Origin: MGNI01 sp964353875
GTDB lineage: Bacteria; Chloroflexota; Anaerolineae; Anaerolineales; E44-bin32
Reading direction: 5' to 3'
NCBI GenBank assembly: GCA_964353875.1
Contig: CAYGXU010000002.1
Coordinates: 1 to 64,000 of the forward strand
Length of the DNA stretch: 64,000 nt
A program made the translations under genes and the position numbers. This document shows positions 33,851-42,840 of the stretch, in pieces; position 1 is the stretch's first letter; every line of letters begins with the position of its first letter. The notes under the pieces are model-generated. The model had not been told where the DNA came from. It saw only the letters and a program-made list of their open reading frames with translations, and did no database searches.

Positions 33851-34489
33851 TCAATCGAGGGGGTGTTTTGCGATCTGGATCGTACAAGTGGGATCACCGG
33901 CGGCAATGCAAGTTTTCTCTTCCACGAGGAAATTCCTGCCGCTGCTGATCCATAGCAGCAATTCCTGCAGCATGCCCACAGCCAGATGACAACAGGGAGC
34001 ATCCGTATGTCGTTGCCAACAAAGAGGGCACTGATCGACAATCCACTCGTAATGATCATCCTCTTGCGTAAAATGAATACTTTCTTGGGTATAACGGTTA
34101 AATAAATCCGCAAGCGTTTGGATTCCTTTTTGGACCTTCATGTGCAATGGGAGCAATCGAAAGGAGAGGTCAGTAACGCCTAAGAGAGGACCGAATTCCC
34201 TCAAACCATTCTTAAGGCTGATGCGACCGACACGTATCGCAAAGCCTCTTCCGGCATGTGGACCATAGGTACTTTCGAGAGCCTCTTGAATTTGGGAAAG
34301 ATGATTTAAGTGGAAGGCGTGTTCCACGTTGTTAGGCGGCAGAGTCCCGATTAAGTGATTGAAGCCAGCCAATTTCTGGACCGCGATCATCGCTGCTTGC
34401 CCCAGAATCTCTTCGTAGGATTGGATGAAGACGCGTCCGAATTTTTTAGGAATGAGAAACAAGGATATTTGCGAATTGTTATCGATCAT
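33851..34489 (-). CDS. V4R (4-vinyl reductase) domain protein
   Basis: 212 aa. The C-terminal half has the V4R pattern: WIVDQCPLCWQRHTDAPCCHLAVG, then LLLWISSG, NFLVEEKTCIAAGDPTCTIQI, with the conserved cysteines and the AAGD motif. V4R domains are thought to bind small hydrophobic molecules or metal and occur in signalling proteins and bacteriochlorophyll enzymes. It is the third gene of a minus-strand unit with an MglA-like GTPase and a DUF4388 protein, so a sensor role in that GTPase module is likely. The N-terminal 110 residues have no match I recognise. Confidence 0.8.
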   Translation of the reverse strand: MIDNNSQISLFLIPKKFGRVFIQSYEEILGQAAMIAVQKLAGFNHLIGTLPPNNVEHAFHLNHLSQIQEALESTYGPHAGRGFAIRVGRISLKNGLREFGPLLGVTDLSFRLLPLHMKVQKGIQTLADLFNRYTQESIHFTQEDDHYEWIVDQCPLCWQRHTDAPCCHLAVGMLQELLLWISSGRNFLVEEKTCIAAGDPTCTIQIAKHPLD

Positions 34490-34599
34490 TGGTCCTTTTC
34501 GGTGTCAGATCTGGGAGCTGCCATTCCTCAAGAAAACAATGCCGAGGAGTCTACCTGCATGGATATTGCGAAGTTGACCCTCTGGATCGCCGGTTGATG

Positions 34600-35139
34600 T
34601 CAACCAGACCCCCCTTTCATCTCTTCGAGAATACTATAAAGAAGCTCAAGGAGGATGGTCTTCACCGATTCTTTGTCTTGCGCGACACAGGGTAAGATTT
34701 TTATCTGGTGATCGATTCTCAAGGCGATACGGAGATCGTCCACATCCCATGCGTCGCCCAAGTCCTGTTTATTTGCCGCGACCACATAAGGTGTAGGCGC
34801 ATAGGCGCGGAAGGTCTCAAGGATACTCTTGGCTTCGCGGAAGGTCTCAGGCCGAGCACTATCGACAATAACAATAAAGCCCAGCATGCCTTCTGAAAGG
34901 ATTTCCCACATAAAATCGAAGCGTTTCTGGCCAGGGGTACCAAAAAGATAGAGCACGAGATCGTCGTCGACTGTGATTCGGCCAAAGTCCATGGCGACGG
35001 TTGTTGTTTCCTTAACGCGTTCCGCTTCCGAGGTGATTTTTCGCTCGGTGGAGACAACGTCAATTTCACTCACTGACTTAATGAAGGCGGTCTTGCCCGC
35101 ATTGAAAGGTCCTGTGACCACCATTTTTACGGTCTGCAT
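34600..35139 (-). CDS. MglA-like small GTPase
   Basis: 179 aa Ras-like GTPase. G1 is GPFNAGKT (about 10-17), the G2 threonine lies in KETTTVAMDFG, G3 is FGTPGQ and G4 is NKQD. No membrane anchor is seen. Such proteins act in polarity and surface-signal modules with roadblock-type or DUF4388 partners in Myxobacteria, Actinobacteria and Chloroflexi. It follows the DUF4388 gene by 13 bases and precedes the V4R gene by 110. Confidence 0.9.
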   Translation of the reverse strand: MQTVKMVVTGPFNAGKTAFIKSVSEIDVVSTERKITSEAERVKETTTVAMDFGRITVDDDLVLYLFGTPGQKRFDFMWEILSEGMLGFIVIVDSARPETFREAKSILETFRAYAPTPYVVAANKQDLGDAWDVDDLRIALRIDHQIKILPCVAQDKESVKTILLELLYSILEEMKGGSG

Positions 35140-35152
35140 GAGTGAACCTCGC

Positions 35153-35968
35153 CTACAAGGATCGGATCCTTTGGATCAATCGGTTGACCAGCGATTCCTT
35201 TTGCTTGGTGTCCATTGGTTTAAACTGACGGGCTTGTGGTGGAAGAGGCATACCATCCGGCCGGACGACTCCCACCAGGCCGGCTTGAAGCAAGCCATAA
35301 ACGACGCGTCGGATTTCAAGCTCATTCATCTTATTCGCTCGAGCAATTTGCGCAATGGTATTCTTAGGATTTACGTAAGATACCACTTTCCATTCTTCAA
35401 CATTTAAATTGACATTTCGGATGTTTGCCCCCGGGCGATCGACGAAATCGAGTGCCATGTCCAAATTAGGAATTTCTTCTTTAAGCATTTCCCATTCTCG
35501 CATACGACGCGCACCCTCGATGATGATGTTTTCGAGGTTAAGGCGCAGGGTAATGCGACCATCAGGGGGCAGAACACCCGCGTCGAAGCGAAAGAAGCCC
35601 TCCCCCCAGGTGAATAGTTTGTAAACGATGTCGAGGAAGTATTGGCGAATACTGGTAAGAATATCCTGTTGGATAAGGTAGCCGGCATTAATCAAAAGCA
35701 AACCCAACTCTTTATCATTCTTGTCAGGGGCGTGCGTGTGTATCGCCCTGGCCTGGCGAGTTGTGATTAAGCCTGCGCGTAACAAAATCCCCGCCAGGGT
35801 CCCATCCTCATTGCCAAGCTGAGCGAAAATTAGCTTTCCCTCACGAAAGGATACCCAGGCCGCTTCGGTTGGTCCCTCGATGGTCAGGGTACCCGTCTTT
35901 CGGGCCAGGTTAATCAGATTTAGTAGTTGGGTGACGCTAAAATCGCGTAGATTACCTTTAAGCGCCAT
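35153..35968 (-). CDS. DUF4388 domain protein (PATAN-like regulator)
   Basis: 271 aa. The N-terminal DUF4388 region reads MALKGNLRDFSVTQLLNLI and KTGTLTIEGPTEAAWVSFREGKLIFA. A middle segment (ILLRAGLITTRQARAI, DILTSIRQYFLDIVYKLF) and a C-terminal winged-helix-like part (NPKNTIAQIARANKMNELEIRRVVYGLLQAGLV, shorter pieces visible) follow. DUF4388/PATAN proteins are adaptors in two-component and GTPase signalling. It is the first gene of the module with the MglA-like GTPase, which it may sense or regulate. Confidence 0.85.
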   Translation of the reverse strand: MALKGNLRDFSVTQLLNLINLARKTGTLTIEGPTEAAWVSFREGKLIFAQLGNEDGTLAGILLRAGLITTRQARAIHTHAPDKNDKELGLLLINAGYLIQQDILTSIRQYFLDIVYKLFTWGEGFFRFDAGVLPPDGRITLRLNLENIIIEGARRMREWEMLKEEIPNLDMALDFVDRPGANIRNVNLNVEEWKVVSYVNPKNTIAQIARANKMNELEIRRVVYGLLQAGLVGVVRPDGMPLPPQARQFKPMDTKQKESLVNRLIQRIRSL

Positions 35969-36047
35969 AGAGGCCTCATTAAGAACCTACTCAATCATTG
36001 GGAATTGAGATTATACCTGTTGGGGATAGAGAGCGCAAACGGATTCA

Positions 36048-36653
36048 TCATGCCTTCCATCCTCCTTGCAACTTGCGGACATTCTCAACCGTAATAAAAG
36101 CTTCCGGATCGATAACCACGATTTGGTCCCGTGTAGGAAGGACCTCCTTTCGAGGCACATAACAATAGAGATAACTCACAGTACCCTCTTTTCCCTGTCC
36201 TGCAACCTCTGTCACTCCTTTGTCGTTCTTGCGTAGAGTTTCTGCAATCAACCTCCCGAATCGTACACTGACAATTCGTAATAAGCTATGCCCAGGTGCG
36301 AAGTGGGATTCTAAGGTAATCCCGATGACATTGCCCGCAGCAAAACCAGCGGCATAGGCAAGCACATTTAATAGGTTATTAAGATTGGCGATGACTCCAG
36401 CGATTACTGAGACGAAGAGCAATGCTTGAAGGAATCCGATAATCCAGGTCAGCATAGCCCGTCCGCGAACGAATATGAGCATGCGAAGTGTGGCAAGGGA
36501 GATATCTGAGCAGCGTAAAATGAAGATCAGAATAGGCATTAATGGAGCGGGAATTCGGCCCCAATGAAGCCCCAGGTCAAGTGCTGGTAATCCGTATATA
36601 TGGATGCCCATCATGAGTAGGATCAAAATACTCGCGTGGGAAAAATAAAGCAA
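36048..36653 (-). CDS. UPF0316 (DUF5698/DUF2179) membrane protein, copy 2
   Basis: 201 aa. Three to four helices in the N-terminal part include RCSDISLATLRMLIFVRGRAMLTW, the DUF5698 hallmark, and a cytoplasmic DUF2179 domain follows (VTEVAGQGKEGTVSYLYC, VIDPEAFITVENV). DUF2179 domains occur in many transport and sensor proteins as a ligand-binding regulator. It is the downstream partner of a close paralogue (36666-37193), 12 bases apart, and follows glgP. Function unknown. The in-frame N-terminal extension of about 40 residues relative to copy 1 may be partly non-native. Confidence 0.85.
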   Translation of the reverse strand: MLYFSHASILILLMMGIHIYGLPALDLGLHWGRIPAPLMPILIFILRCSDISLATLRMLIFVRGRAMLTWIIGFLQALLFVSVIAGVIANLNNLLNVLAYAAGFAAGNVIGITLESHFAPGHSLLRIVSVRFGRLIAETLRKNDKGVTEVAGQGKEGTVSYLYCYVPRKEVLPTRDQIVVIDPEAFITVENVRKLQGGWKA

Positions 36654-36665
36654 ATCGCTATCTCC

Positions 36666-37193
36666 TCATGCACGCCAAAAACCGCGATGGAGAGGACGGA
36701 TCTCCTCGACAGTGATAAAAGCATCGGGATCAATTCTGGAAATCTCGATTTTCAGATTGCGGATGTCCTTCCGTTGGATACTGCAGTTGATCACACTGAC
36801 GGTCCCATCTTTTCCACGACCAGCCAATTCTGTTGCGGCATACCCAGAATTCCGGATTGCATCGACAATCGCATTCCCCCAGCGCGAACTGATGATGCGC
36901 ATGTGAGCGTGGCCAATTGCCAGATGGTCCTCAATTATCATACCGACGACATTCCCGGTAGCAAAACCGCCTGCGTATGAAACTATATTCCAAAGGTTAT
37001 CGAGATTATTCAACACACTGGTGATCGCCACTACCCAGAGGGCGGATTGAAAAAAACCAAGGACCCAGGAGATCGATCGCCGCCCACGGATGACGAAAAG
37101 GACACGCAACGTGTCCAGTGACATATCGGTCACCCGAAGCAGAAAGATCACAACGGTGATTAGAAATGGTGGGAGTGAAATCAAGTTCAGCAT
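36666..37193 (-). CDS. UPF0316 (DUF5698/DUF2179) membrane protein, copy 1
   Basis: 175 aa, the usual family length. The membrane part has LRVTDMSLDTLRVLFVIRGRRS and GFFQSALWVVAITSV; the cytoplasmic part has ATELAGRGKDGTVSVINC and RIDPDAFITVEEIR. It begins 6 bases after the glycogen phosphorylase stop and is followed 12 bases later by a second copy of the same family, so the three genes form one unit. The two copies clearly derive from a duplication and may form a heteromer. Confidence 0.88.
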   Translation of the reverse strand: MLNLISLPPFLITVVIFLLRVTDMSLDTLRVLFVIRGRRSISWVLGFFQSALWVVAITSVLNNLDNLWNIVSYAGGFATGNVVGMIIEDHLAIGHAHMRIISSRWGNAIVDAIRNSGYAATELAGRGKDGTVSVINCSIQRKDIRNLKIEISRIDPDAFITVEEIRPLHRGFWRA

Positions 37194-37199
37194 TTTTGT

Positions 37200-39368
37200 T
37201 TAAGCCCTATGCTCCTCTGGTATAGAAGGCACATATGCATTCTGAACATATTCCTTTAACATCCGTCGCATGCTGAATTGTGGAGCCAGCGAGGCGATGG
37301 ACTCTTTTACCCATCCAATCCATTCATAAGGAAGATTATCGGCTGAGCGTTCGTAGTAGAGCGGGATGATTTGCTGCTCAAGGGTTCGATAGAGACTTTC
37401 GGCATCGGCAGCATCCTCAGCCTGTTCGTTTTCCCAAGTGCGATCCTCCCCGATAGCCCAGCCATTACGGCCGTTGTAGCCCTCTCGCCACCAGCCATCC
37501 AGGACAGAGAAATTCAGGACGCCATTCAATGCGGCTTTCTGCCCGGATGTTCCGGAAGCTTCCTTCGGTCGCCGCGGGGTATTCAACCAAATGTCCACGC
37601 CTTGGATGAGGTATCCAGCTAAATTAATATCATAATCCTCTAGGAAAACCATTCTTCCGCCGCACCTGGCATCTTTAACAATACGGTAGACTTCCTGGAT
37701 CAGACGTTTGCCCGGGTCATCGGCGGGGTGAGCTTTTCCGGCGAAGATGATCTGGATAGGTCGATCAGGTCGGTTTAGCAGATTTAGCAAACGTTCAGGA
37801 TCGTGCAGAATCAAGTCCGCACGTTTGTATGTAGCAAAACGACGGGCAAAACCGATGGTAAGGGAATAAGGATCGAGCAGGACACCGCTGGCGATCACTT
37901 GAACAGGATGGAGACGATTCTGCAGCCAGGGTGAACGAGCGCGTTCTCGCATATAAGCGATGAGTTTGCGCTTCAGGTGGATACGAACTTCCCATAATTC
38001 TGCATCGGGAATGCGCTCGATTCCTCCCCAGATTTCTGGATCATCCACGTGTTCGACCCAATCGGGAACAAAATAGGTATCGAAGAGCAACCGCAAACGG
38101 CGCGCAAGCCAAGTGGCGGTATGAATCCCATTGGTGATGTGCCCAATAGGGATATCCTGCTCTGATTTGTCTGGCCACAAGAATGACCACATCTTACGTG
38201 CGACTTCGCCGTGCAATTCAGAGACGCCATTTGTACGCTCTGCCAGGCGAATTGCCAGGATGGTCATGCTGAATACTTCTCCCCAGGGGTGATTGTGACG
38301 AGCGAGATCGATGAATTCATCCCGCTCGATCCCGAGTTGTGGCCAATAGTTCCCGAAGTATTTATCTATCATCCAAAGGGGAAATTCGTCGTGACCGGCG
38401 GGCACGGGCGTGTGTGTAGTGAAAACTGTAGTAGCCCGTACTTCTTCAGCGGCTTCCTGGAAAGTTAAACCATCAGCGAACTTCTCGCGGATACGCTCAA
38501 GCACCATGAAAGCTGAATGTCCTTCATTCATATGCCATACCGCAGGATCATACCCCAATTTACGTAACGCACGTACGCCACCCACACCAAGTATGATCTC
38601 TTGCGAGATGCGTGGTTCCATGTCGCTGGTGTAGAGGCGTGCAGTCAAACTCTTGTCGGCCGGCTGGTTTCGCTCAACATTGCTGTCGAGAAGAAAGAGA
38701 GGGACCAGTCCGACCTGAACGTGCCATAGTCGCAGGATTACTTCCCGTCCAGGGAGTTCAATGTTGATCGCTAGTGGTTCTTGATTGCTATCTAACACCG
38801 GATGGACTGGGAGTTCTGAGAAAGAGAGTGAGGTATAGAGCGCCTCCTGCCACCCATCTTCAGTAATGCGTTGTTTAAAATACCCCTCTGTGTATAGAAA
38901 TCCAACCGCGACGAGCGGCAATCCCAAGTCGCTGGATTCCTTGAGATGATCACCAGATAAAACCCCCAATCCTCCGGCGTAGAAGGGCAAGGTTTCGTGC
39001 AAGCCAAACTCGGTTGAGAAATAGGCAATCACCTGCGCTCGTTGATTGGGATGAGCACAGGAATACCAGCCTCGATCACCGTTATTCATATAATCGGTGA
39101 AATGTTTGATTACGAGATCGTATGTATCCAGAAAATATCGATCCTGTAGTACCGTTTTGAGGCGATCTTGAGAGATCTCGCGTAAGAAACGCACCGGATT
39201 GTGCTCTAAAAGCTCCCATAAGTTGGGATTCAACAGCCGATACAATCTCTCCGCTTCGGGATTCCAGGTCCACCAAAGGTTGTAGGCCAGATCAGCCAGA
39301 CAACGCAGCCGACGTGGGAGCTGGAATTGATGGTAGTGATTGTCGGAGAGATGATTGCATGATTTCAT
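37200..39368 (-). CDS. glgP: Alpha-glucan (glycogen/maltodextrin) phosphorylase
   Basis: 722 aa, the shorter GT35 form seen in Thermus and many thermophiles. Diagnostic segments are DLAYNLWWTWNPEA, YFSTEFGLHETLPFYAGGLGVLSGDHLK, HMNEGHSAF, TNGIHTATWL and GFARRFATYKRA. The PLP lysine lies in EASGTSGQKAALNG, where Q replaces the usual M. The enzyme splits alpha-1,4-glucans with phosphate to give glucose-1-phosphate. It is the first gene of a unit with two UPF0316 membrane proteins. Confidence 0.95.
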   Translation of the reverse strand: MKSCNHLSDNHYHQFQLPRRLRCLADLAYNLWWTWNPEAERLYRLLNPNLWELLEHNPVRFLREISQDRLKTVLQDRYFLDTYDLVIKHFTDYMNNGDRGWYSCAHPNQRAQVIAYFSTEFGLHETLPFYAGGLGVLSGDHLKESSDLGLPLVAVGFLYTEGYFKQRITEDGWQEALYTSLSFSELPVHPVLDSNQEPLAINIELPGREVILRLWHVQVGLVPLFLLDSNVERNQPADKSLTARLYTSDMEPRISQEIILGVGGVRALRKLGYDPAVWHMNEGHSAFMVLERIREKFADGLTFQEAAEEVRATTVFTTHTPVPAGHDEFPLWMIDKYFGNYWPQLGIERDEFIDLARHNHPWGEVFSMTILAIRLAERTNGVSELHGEVARKMWSFLWPDKSEQDIPIGHITNGIHTATWLARRLRLLFDTYFVPDWVEHVDDPEIWGGIERIPDAELWEVRIHLKRKLIAYMRERARSPWLQNRLHPVQVIASGVLLDPYSLTIGFARRFATYKRADLILHDPERLLNLLNRPDRPIQIIFAGKAHPADDPGKRLIQEVYRIVKDARCGGRMVFLEDYDINLAGYLIQGVDIWLNTPRRPKEASGTSGQKAALNGVLNFSVLDGWWREGYNGRNGWAIGEDRTWENEQAEDAADAESLYRTLEQQIIPLYYERSADNLPYEWIGWVKESIASLAPQFSMRRMLKEYVQNAYVPSIPEEHRA

Positions 39369-39726
39369 AAGCAGTAAGGGTCCTTTTCTCTATGTCAATT
39401 TCCGTTGTGCAGCCGGCTAATGCTACCACAAACTTCACATTCAAACGACCATGATTATCAAGGCAGTCAATCATGATCGTCTGCACTATGTCCGATTGGT
39501 TACCGATACTATCGAAAAGTTCGTTTTATCCAGCAAGGGCGGTAGCGCGGAAGCCAAAAATACAGCCGACCCGGCTTCCATGCCGGGCTGGTAGGCGGCG
39601 TGGAAGCCGCCTAAAAAATGTGGCCAGCCTGGCTTTCACGCCAGGCTGGTCGACAGCGTGGAATCCACCTCGGATTTGCCTCTCCAAGGACGGCTGACCG
39701 GTAGTTGATTGCCTGAATGAGTTCTC
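39369..39726 (+). other. 358-base intergenic region between glgP and the PIG-L gene
   Basis: No gene is seen. The central part holds a cluster of strong hairpins described as a repeat feature; the rest is unremarkable. Confidence 0.6.
39570..39670 (+). repeat. Array of alternating-loop hairpins
   Basis: Three good stem-loops and one decayed one. CCCGGC-TTCCAT-GCCGGG (39570-39587), TAGGCGGC-GTGGAA-GCCGCCTA (39592-39613), GCCAGCCTGGC-TTTCAC-GCCAGGCTGG(T) (39623-39650) and an imperfect GTGGAA unit (39651-39668). Loops of units 1 and 2 are complementary (TTCCA with TGGAA), and unit 3 loop can pair with units 2 or 4 allowing G-U. The stems differ, so this is a structural repeat rather than a sequence copy; it resembles REP-type intergenic repeats. 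Confidence 0.75.
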
Positions 39727-40638
39727 TTACCGCGCAGAAGCTATTCTCTCAGGAGAGGAAGCATCAGCAGTGTGGATTTCTGGATTCACGCCCGCGAATA
39801 AGTCCTCCTCCTTTAAATCCTCTGGTGCGGGTGGAAAAGCACGCATAAAGGTGTCCTGATGACTTCCCATGCGGAAAAGCCAACCAAGGCACCCTGGTCG
39901 GCGTAATCCAGCGTCGAGTTGGCTGGCGTGGCAGGCGATCGCACGAGCGTGAGCCTTCGACACGACATTGGTTTTAACACGGGCATGAATGGGATATTCG
40001 TCCTTGATGATATTGAGGAGATCGATATCCTTATTCCGCCCCCAATGGCGCGGATCTTGACCGAAGAAAGGCATTATCCGGACCAAGAAACGCAATGTCT
40101 TCATGGAGGGCGTTGAGTAGTATAGTTTCTGCGGCTGATAGGGAGCCAATCCATTGGGGAATATCGTGGGATCGCTGGATGCGTAAAAAGCTTTTAGGGT
40201 CGCCTGATGGATCGCAATATGATCGGGGTGGTGATAAGTTCCTTTAGGATCGAATGTGATCACAACCTGTGGTTTGATTTGTCTTATCTGGTGAGTAATT
40301 TCAGCTGCGACCTGATCAAGTGATGCTGCGCAGAGGGCACGTGGGTGCTGGTTGTCAGCACTCCCGGGCATACCTGAGTCGCGATAATCCAGGAATATCA
40401 CTTCCGATAAACCAAGATGGTAAGCTGCGCAACGCAATTCTGCTTCCCGTAATTGAGCGATGGCGGCTCCCTTGTGAAGCAAGGATTCGGGGACATTACC
40501 CGCCTCTCCGCGCGTCGCACAGATGAGATACACCTGAACGCCTTGGCGGGCATAAAGGGCAAGTGTCCCGCCCGGGCCGAATGTCTCATCATCCGGATGG
40601 GCAAAAACTGCAAGTAGCCGAGGTTGTTCAAGACTCAT
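39727..40638 (-). CDS. PIG-L family N-acetyl-sugar deacetylase
   Basis: 303 aa LmbE/PIG-L protein. The zinc motif AHPDDETFGPGG (about residues 13-24) is canonical, and the second zinc His pair is in HHPDHIAIHQ (about 150). Family members deacetylate GlcNAc-linked molecules, for example GlcNAc-inositol of mycothiol or bacillithiol precursors; the substrate here is unknown. GGAG about 6 bases upstream supports the ATG. It stands 25 bases downstream of the yjbQ gene on the same strand, so a shared transcript is possible. Confidence 0.88.
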   Translation of the reverse strand: MSLEQPRLLAVFAHPDDETFGPGGTLALYARQGVQVYLICATRGEAGNVPESLLHKGAAIAQLREAELRCAAYHLGLSEVIFLDYRDSGMPGSADNQHPRALCAASLDQVAAEITHQIRQIKPQVVITFDPKGTYHHPDHIAIHQATLKAFYASSDPTIFPNGLAPYQPQKLYYSTPSMKTLRFLVRIMPFFGQDPRHWGRNKDIDLLNIIKDEYPIHARVKTNVVSKAHARAIACHASQLDAGLRRPGCLGWLFRMGSHQDTFMRAFPPAPEDLKEEDLFAGVNPEIHTADASSPERIASAR

Positions 40639-40663
40639 GATCCGCTCCTAAGTTGTCATCTGC

Positions 40664-41131
40664 TTATGGTGAAGGGATTTCAAGTCCATCACCGATGGCT
40701 TGAACCACGATCCTTCTTCTTCTCGGTCGTATGTCAAAATCGATAAAGAGGATTTGTTGCCATGTGCCCAAAGAAAATTTTCCCTCAACAACAGGGATGG
40801 AGAGAGAGGGACCGAGGAGTGCGGCACGAAGATGAGAATGACCATTTCCATCGCCCCAACGCAAATTATGGTGATAATTCCCTTCTGGCGGTGCAATCTG
40901 ATCGAGCGCTCTTCGCAGGTCATCCAAAGCGCCGGATTCAAATTCAATTGTGGTCAGAGCGCTGGTGGAGGAGGGGGTGAAGAGTGTAACCAGCCCATTT
41001 TTCAATCCGATCTCTCTCACTACTTTCTCAACATTGGCAGTCAGGTCATGCATATCAGCATTGCCTCTGGTCTGCAGATCAATTTCACAGTGATGAATCA
41101 CGTTGCCTCCGATCGTCGTCTTCCTCTGCAT
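40664..41131 (-). CDS. yjbQ: YjbQ/UPF0047 family protein
   Basis: 155 aa, complete. Family signatures are GLVTLFTPSSTSALTTIEFE, NYHHNLRWGDGNGHSHLRAALLG (shown here in part) and SLGTWQQILFIDFD, with the histidines of the active pocket visible. E. coli YjbQ shows secondary thiamin-phosphate synthase activity, which is interesting given the thiamine operon elsewhere in the window, but the physiological role is unknown. Upstream of the PIG-L gene on the same strand. Confidence 0.93.
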   Translation of the reverse strand: MQRKTTIGGNVIHHCEIDLQTRGNADMHDLTANVEKVVREIGLKNGLVTLFTPSSTSALTTIEFESGALDDLRRALDQIAPPEGNYHHNLRWGDGNGHSHLRAALLGPSLSIPVVEGKFSLGTWQQILFIDFDIRPRRRRIVVQAIGDGLEIPSP

Positions 41132-41298
41132 TTCCTTTCGTAATGGCCATTCATCTACTTATGGCCTGAAAAGGATCAAGCCGCGCGACCCTAATCATAA
41201 GAGTGAACAGGCCCACAATCAGATGAGATTGTACCCCATGGAATTGCTTCAGGAAGTGTTCTCAAGAAAATCCAGGACGATTTGAAGGGTGGTTGTTT

Positions 41299-42432
41299 TT
41301 AGGGATTCTCTAGTTCTAGCTCGGTGCGGGTGCCCGCCTTTCCACTTGCTTTTGCCAAGTATTGCGCACTATCTGCCCGAGCGAGAATGTCATCGATAGA
41401 GGTATCCCCCTCACGTAATTGGCTTACACCTGCACAGAACGTCAGAGGTTGAATGGCAGGGGCGAGTTGGGTCCCATAGGCGGATATAGCTTTACGCAGC
41501 TTTTGAGCGACATTCTCCGCCCCGATAAGGTTTGTCTCTGGCAGCAGCACCGCGAATTCATCTCCACCGATACGCGCAAGTAGATCGGTAGATCGCAAAA
41601 CCGCTTTCAACGAGCGCGCAGCGCCATGCAGAACCTCATCACCGAAGAGGTGCCCGTAGCGATCATTGAGTGCCTTGAAGCTATCGAGATCAAGGTAGAC
41701 CATAGAAAGAGGGCGGTGGTATCGTCGAGCGCGTGCGAATTCCCGCTCGAGCTGGTCAATCAGGTAACGTCTGTTTGCCAGACCTGTAAGCGAATCGGTT
41801 TGTGCCATATCCGTTAAACGGTCAGCCTGATTGTGGAGGTTTTCGATGGTTCTATGAATTTGACTGGAAAGGGAATGCAAAATGGCTGCTGTTCCCAGGT
41901 AGAGGGTGATTTGACTGACGAGAAAAACGAAGGAGGTCGCTGGGTCGAAGGTGCTGGATGGAGTTATCGGTGTGCCCCAGTTTTGAAACCAATTCCACGA
42001 CACGGAGATAATCGCTCCAATGGCGAAAGGATAAGTTGAAGCGCCGCCCACCAGGGCGCCAGCTGCCAGGATCGAGATTAAGTAAGTAGCACTGAGTAAG
42101 TAGATATCCCTGGGTAGCATGAATAAACTTAGTGTAGCGAAGATGAAGAGCGTGGAAGCGAGCAGATATCCAGCAGTCACAAGGCGGTGGCGAGAGATCA
42201 ACCAGAGTACGCCTGCGCCGAGGATGGCCAGGGCTAAAATCGAGATCAGGTTGAATGCGAATGGATACGCTTTTTCGGGAGGGGTGAGCAGTTGGAAGGT
42301 AATCTCGGCGATTAACCAGACCCCTAAAAGGATATAGAAGACAATAATGAGGATGCGCGCCAACCGGACTCGGTATTCAAACAAGTCGGTTTGTATGCGT
42401 GGAGAGAACTCTTGACGAAATCGACGGAACAT
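41299..42432 (-). CDS. Membrane-anchored GGDEF diguanylate cyclase
   Basis: 377 aa. The N-terminal half has six hydrophobic segments (residues about 30-190). The GGDEF domain follows, with TDSLTGLANRR, LDLDSFKALND and the active-site GGDEF (about 290). The inhibitory I-site RxxD is present as RSTD, exactly five residues before GGDEF, so product inhibition by c-di-GMP is expected. It synthesises c-di-GMP from GTP. The sensory part is a membrane bundle with no recognised ligand domain. Monocistronic. Confidence 0.92.
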   Translation of the reverse strand: MFRRFRQEFSPRIQTDLFEYRVRLARILIIVFYILLGVWLIAEITFQLLTPPEKAYPFAFNLISILALAILGAGVLWLISRHRLVTAGYLLASTLFIFATLSLFMLPRDIYLLSATYLISILAAGALVGGASTYPFAIGAIISVSWNWFQNWGTPITPSSTFDPATSFVFLVSQITLYLGTAAILHSLSSQIHRTIENLHNQADRLTDMAQTDSLTGLANRRYLIDQLEREFARARRYHRPLSMVYLDLDSFKALNDRYGHLFGDEVLHGAARSLKAVLRSTDLLARIGGDEFAVLLPETNLIGAENVAQKLRKAISAYGTQLAPAIQPLTFCAGVSQLREGDTSIDDILARADSAQYLAKASGKAGTRTELELENP

Positions 42433-42840
42433 ACTGGTCTATTTTCTTTATCGTTTTGAAGGTTTTTTGGAATCGATATTCCACTTATATTTTAGCCTGA
42501 ATCCGAAAATATTGCCTGACCTTTATTACTTGATCTACAACCGGAAGTTCAGCAGAAACTGGTTGAATCGATATCATCAATCGTAATGCTACTTCTCAGG
42601 GAACATTTAGGAATTTGTGATAAGTCTAAGAGAAACTCAAAACGTCATCGGCTGAGGAGATTTGGATAGGTCCTGCTGAGATGGGATGAATCCGAATGAT
42701 TTCTTGCCAGAGGTTCATTTCTAGATATCAGATACCAGAGGCAAAAACAGCCCGTGTGTCTCCTGTTATCATTTTGGCGATTCGGAATATTTCGTTCTTC
42801 TCTCCTTTCGTTGATGTCATGTCGGAGATTCATTCTCCTA
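42433..42840 (-). other. 408-base intergenic region
   Basis: No gene or clear signal is seen. Short open frames on both strands lack family similarity and ribosome sites. Confidence 0.5.

Noticed and set aside
39570..39670. CRISPR array
   Set aside because: The units differ in sequence, there are no uniform spacers and no cas genes.
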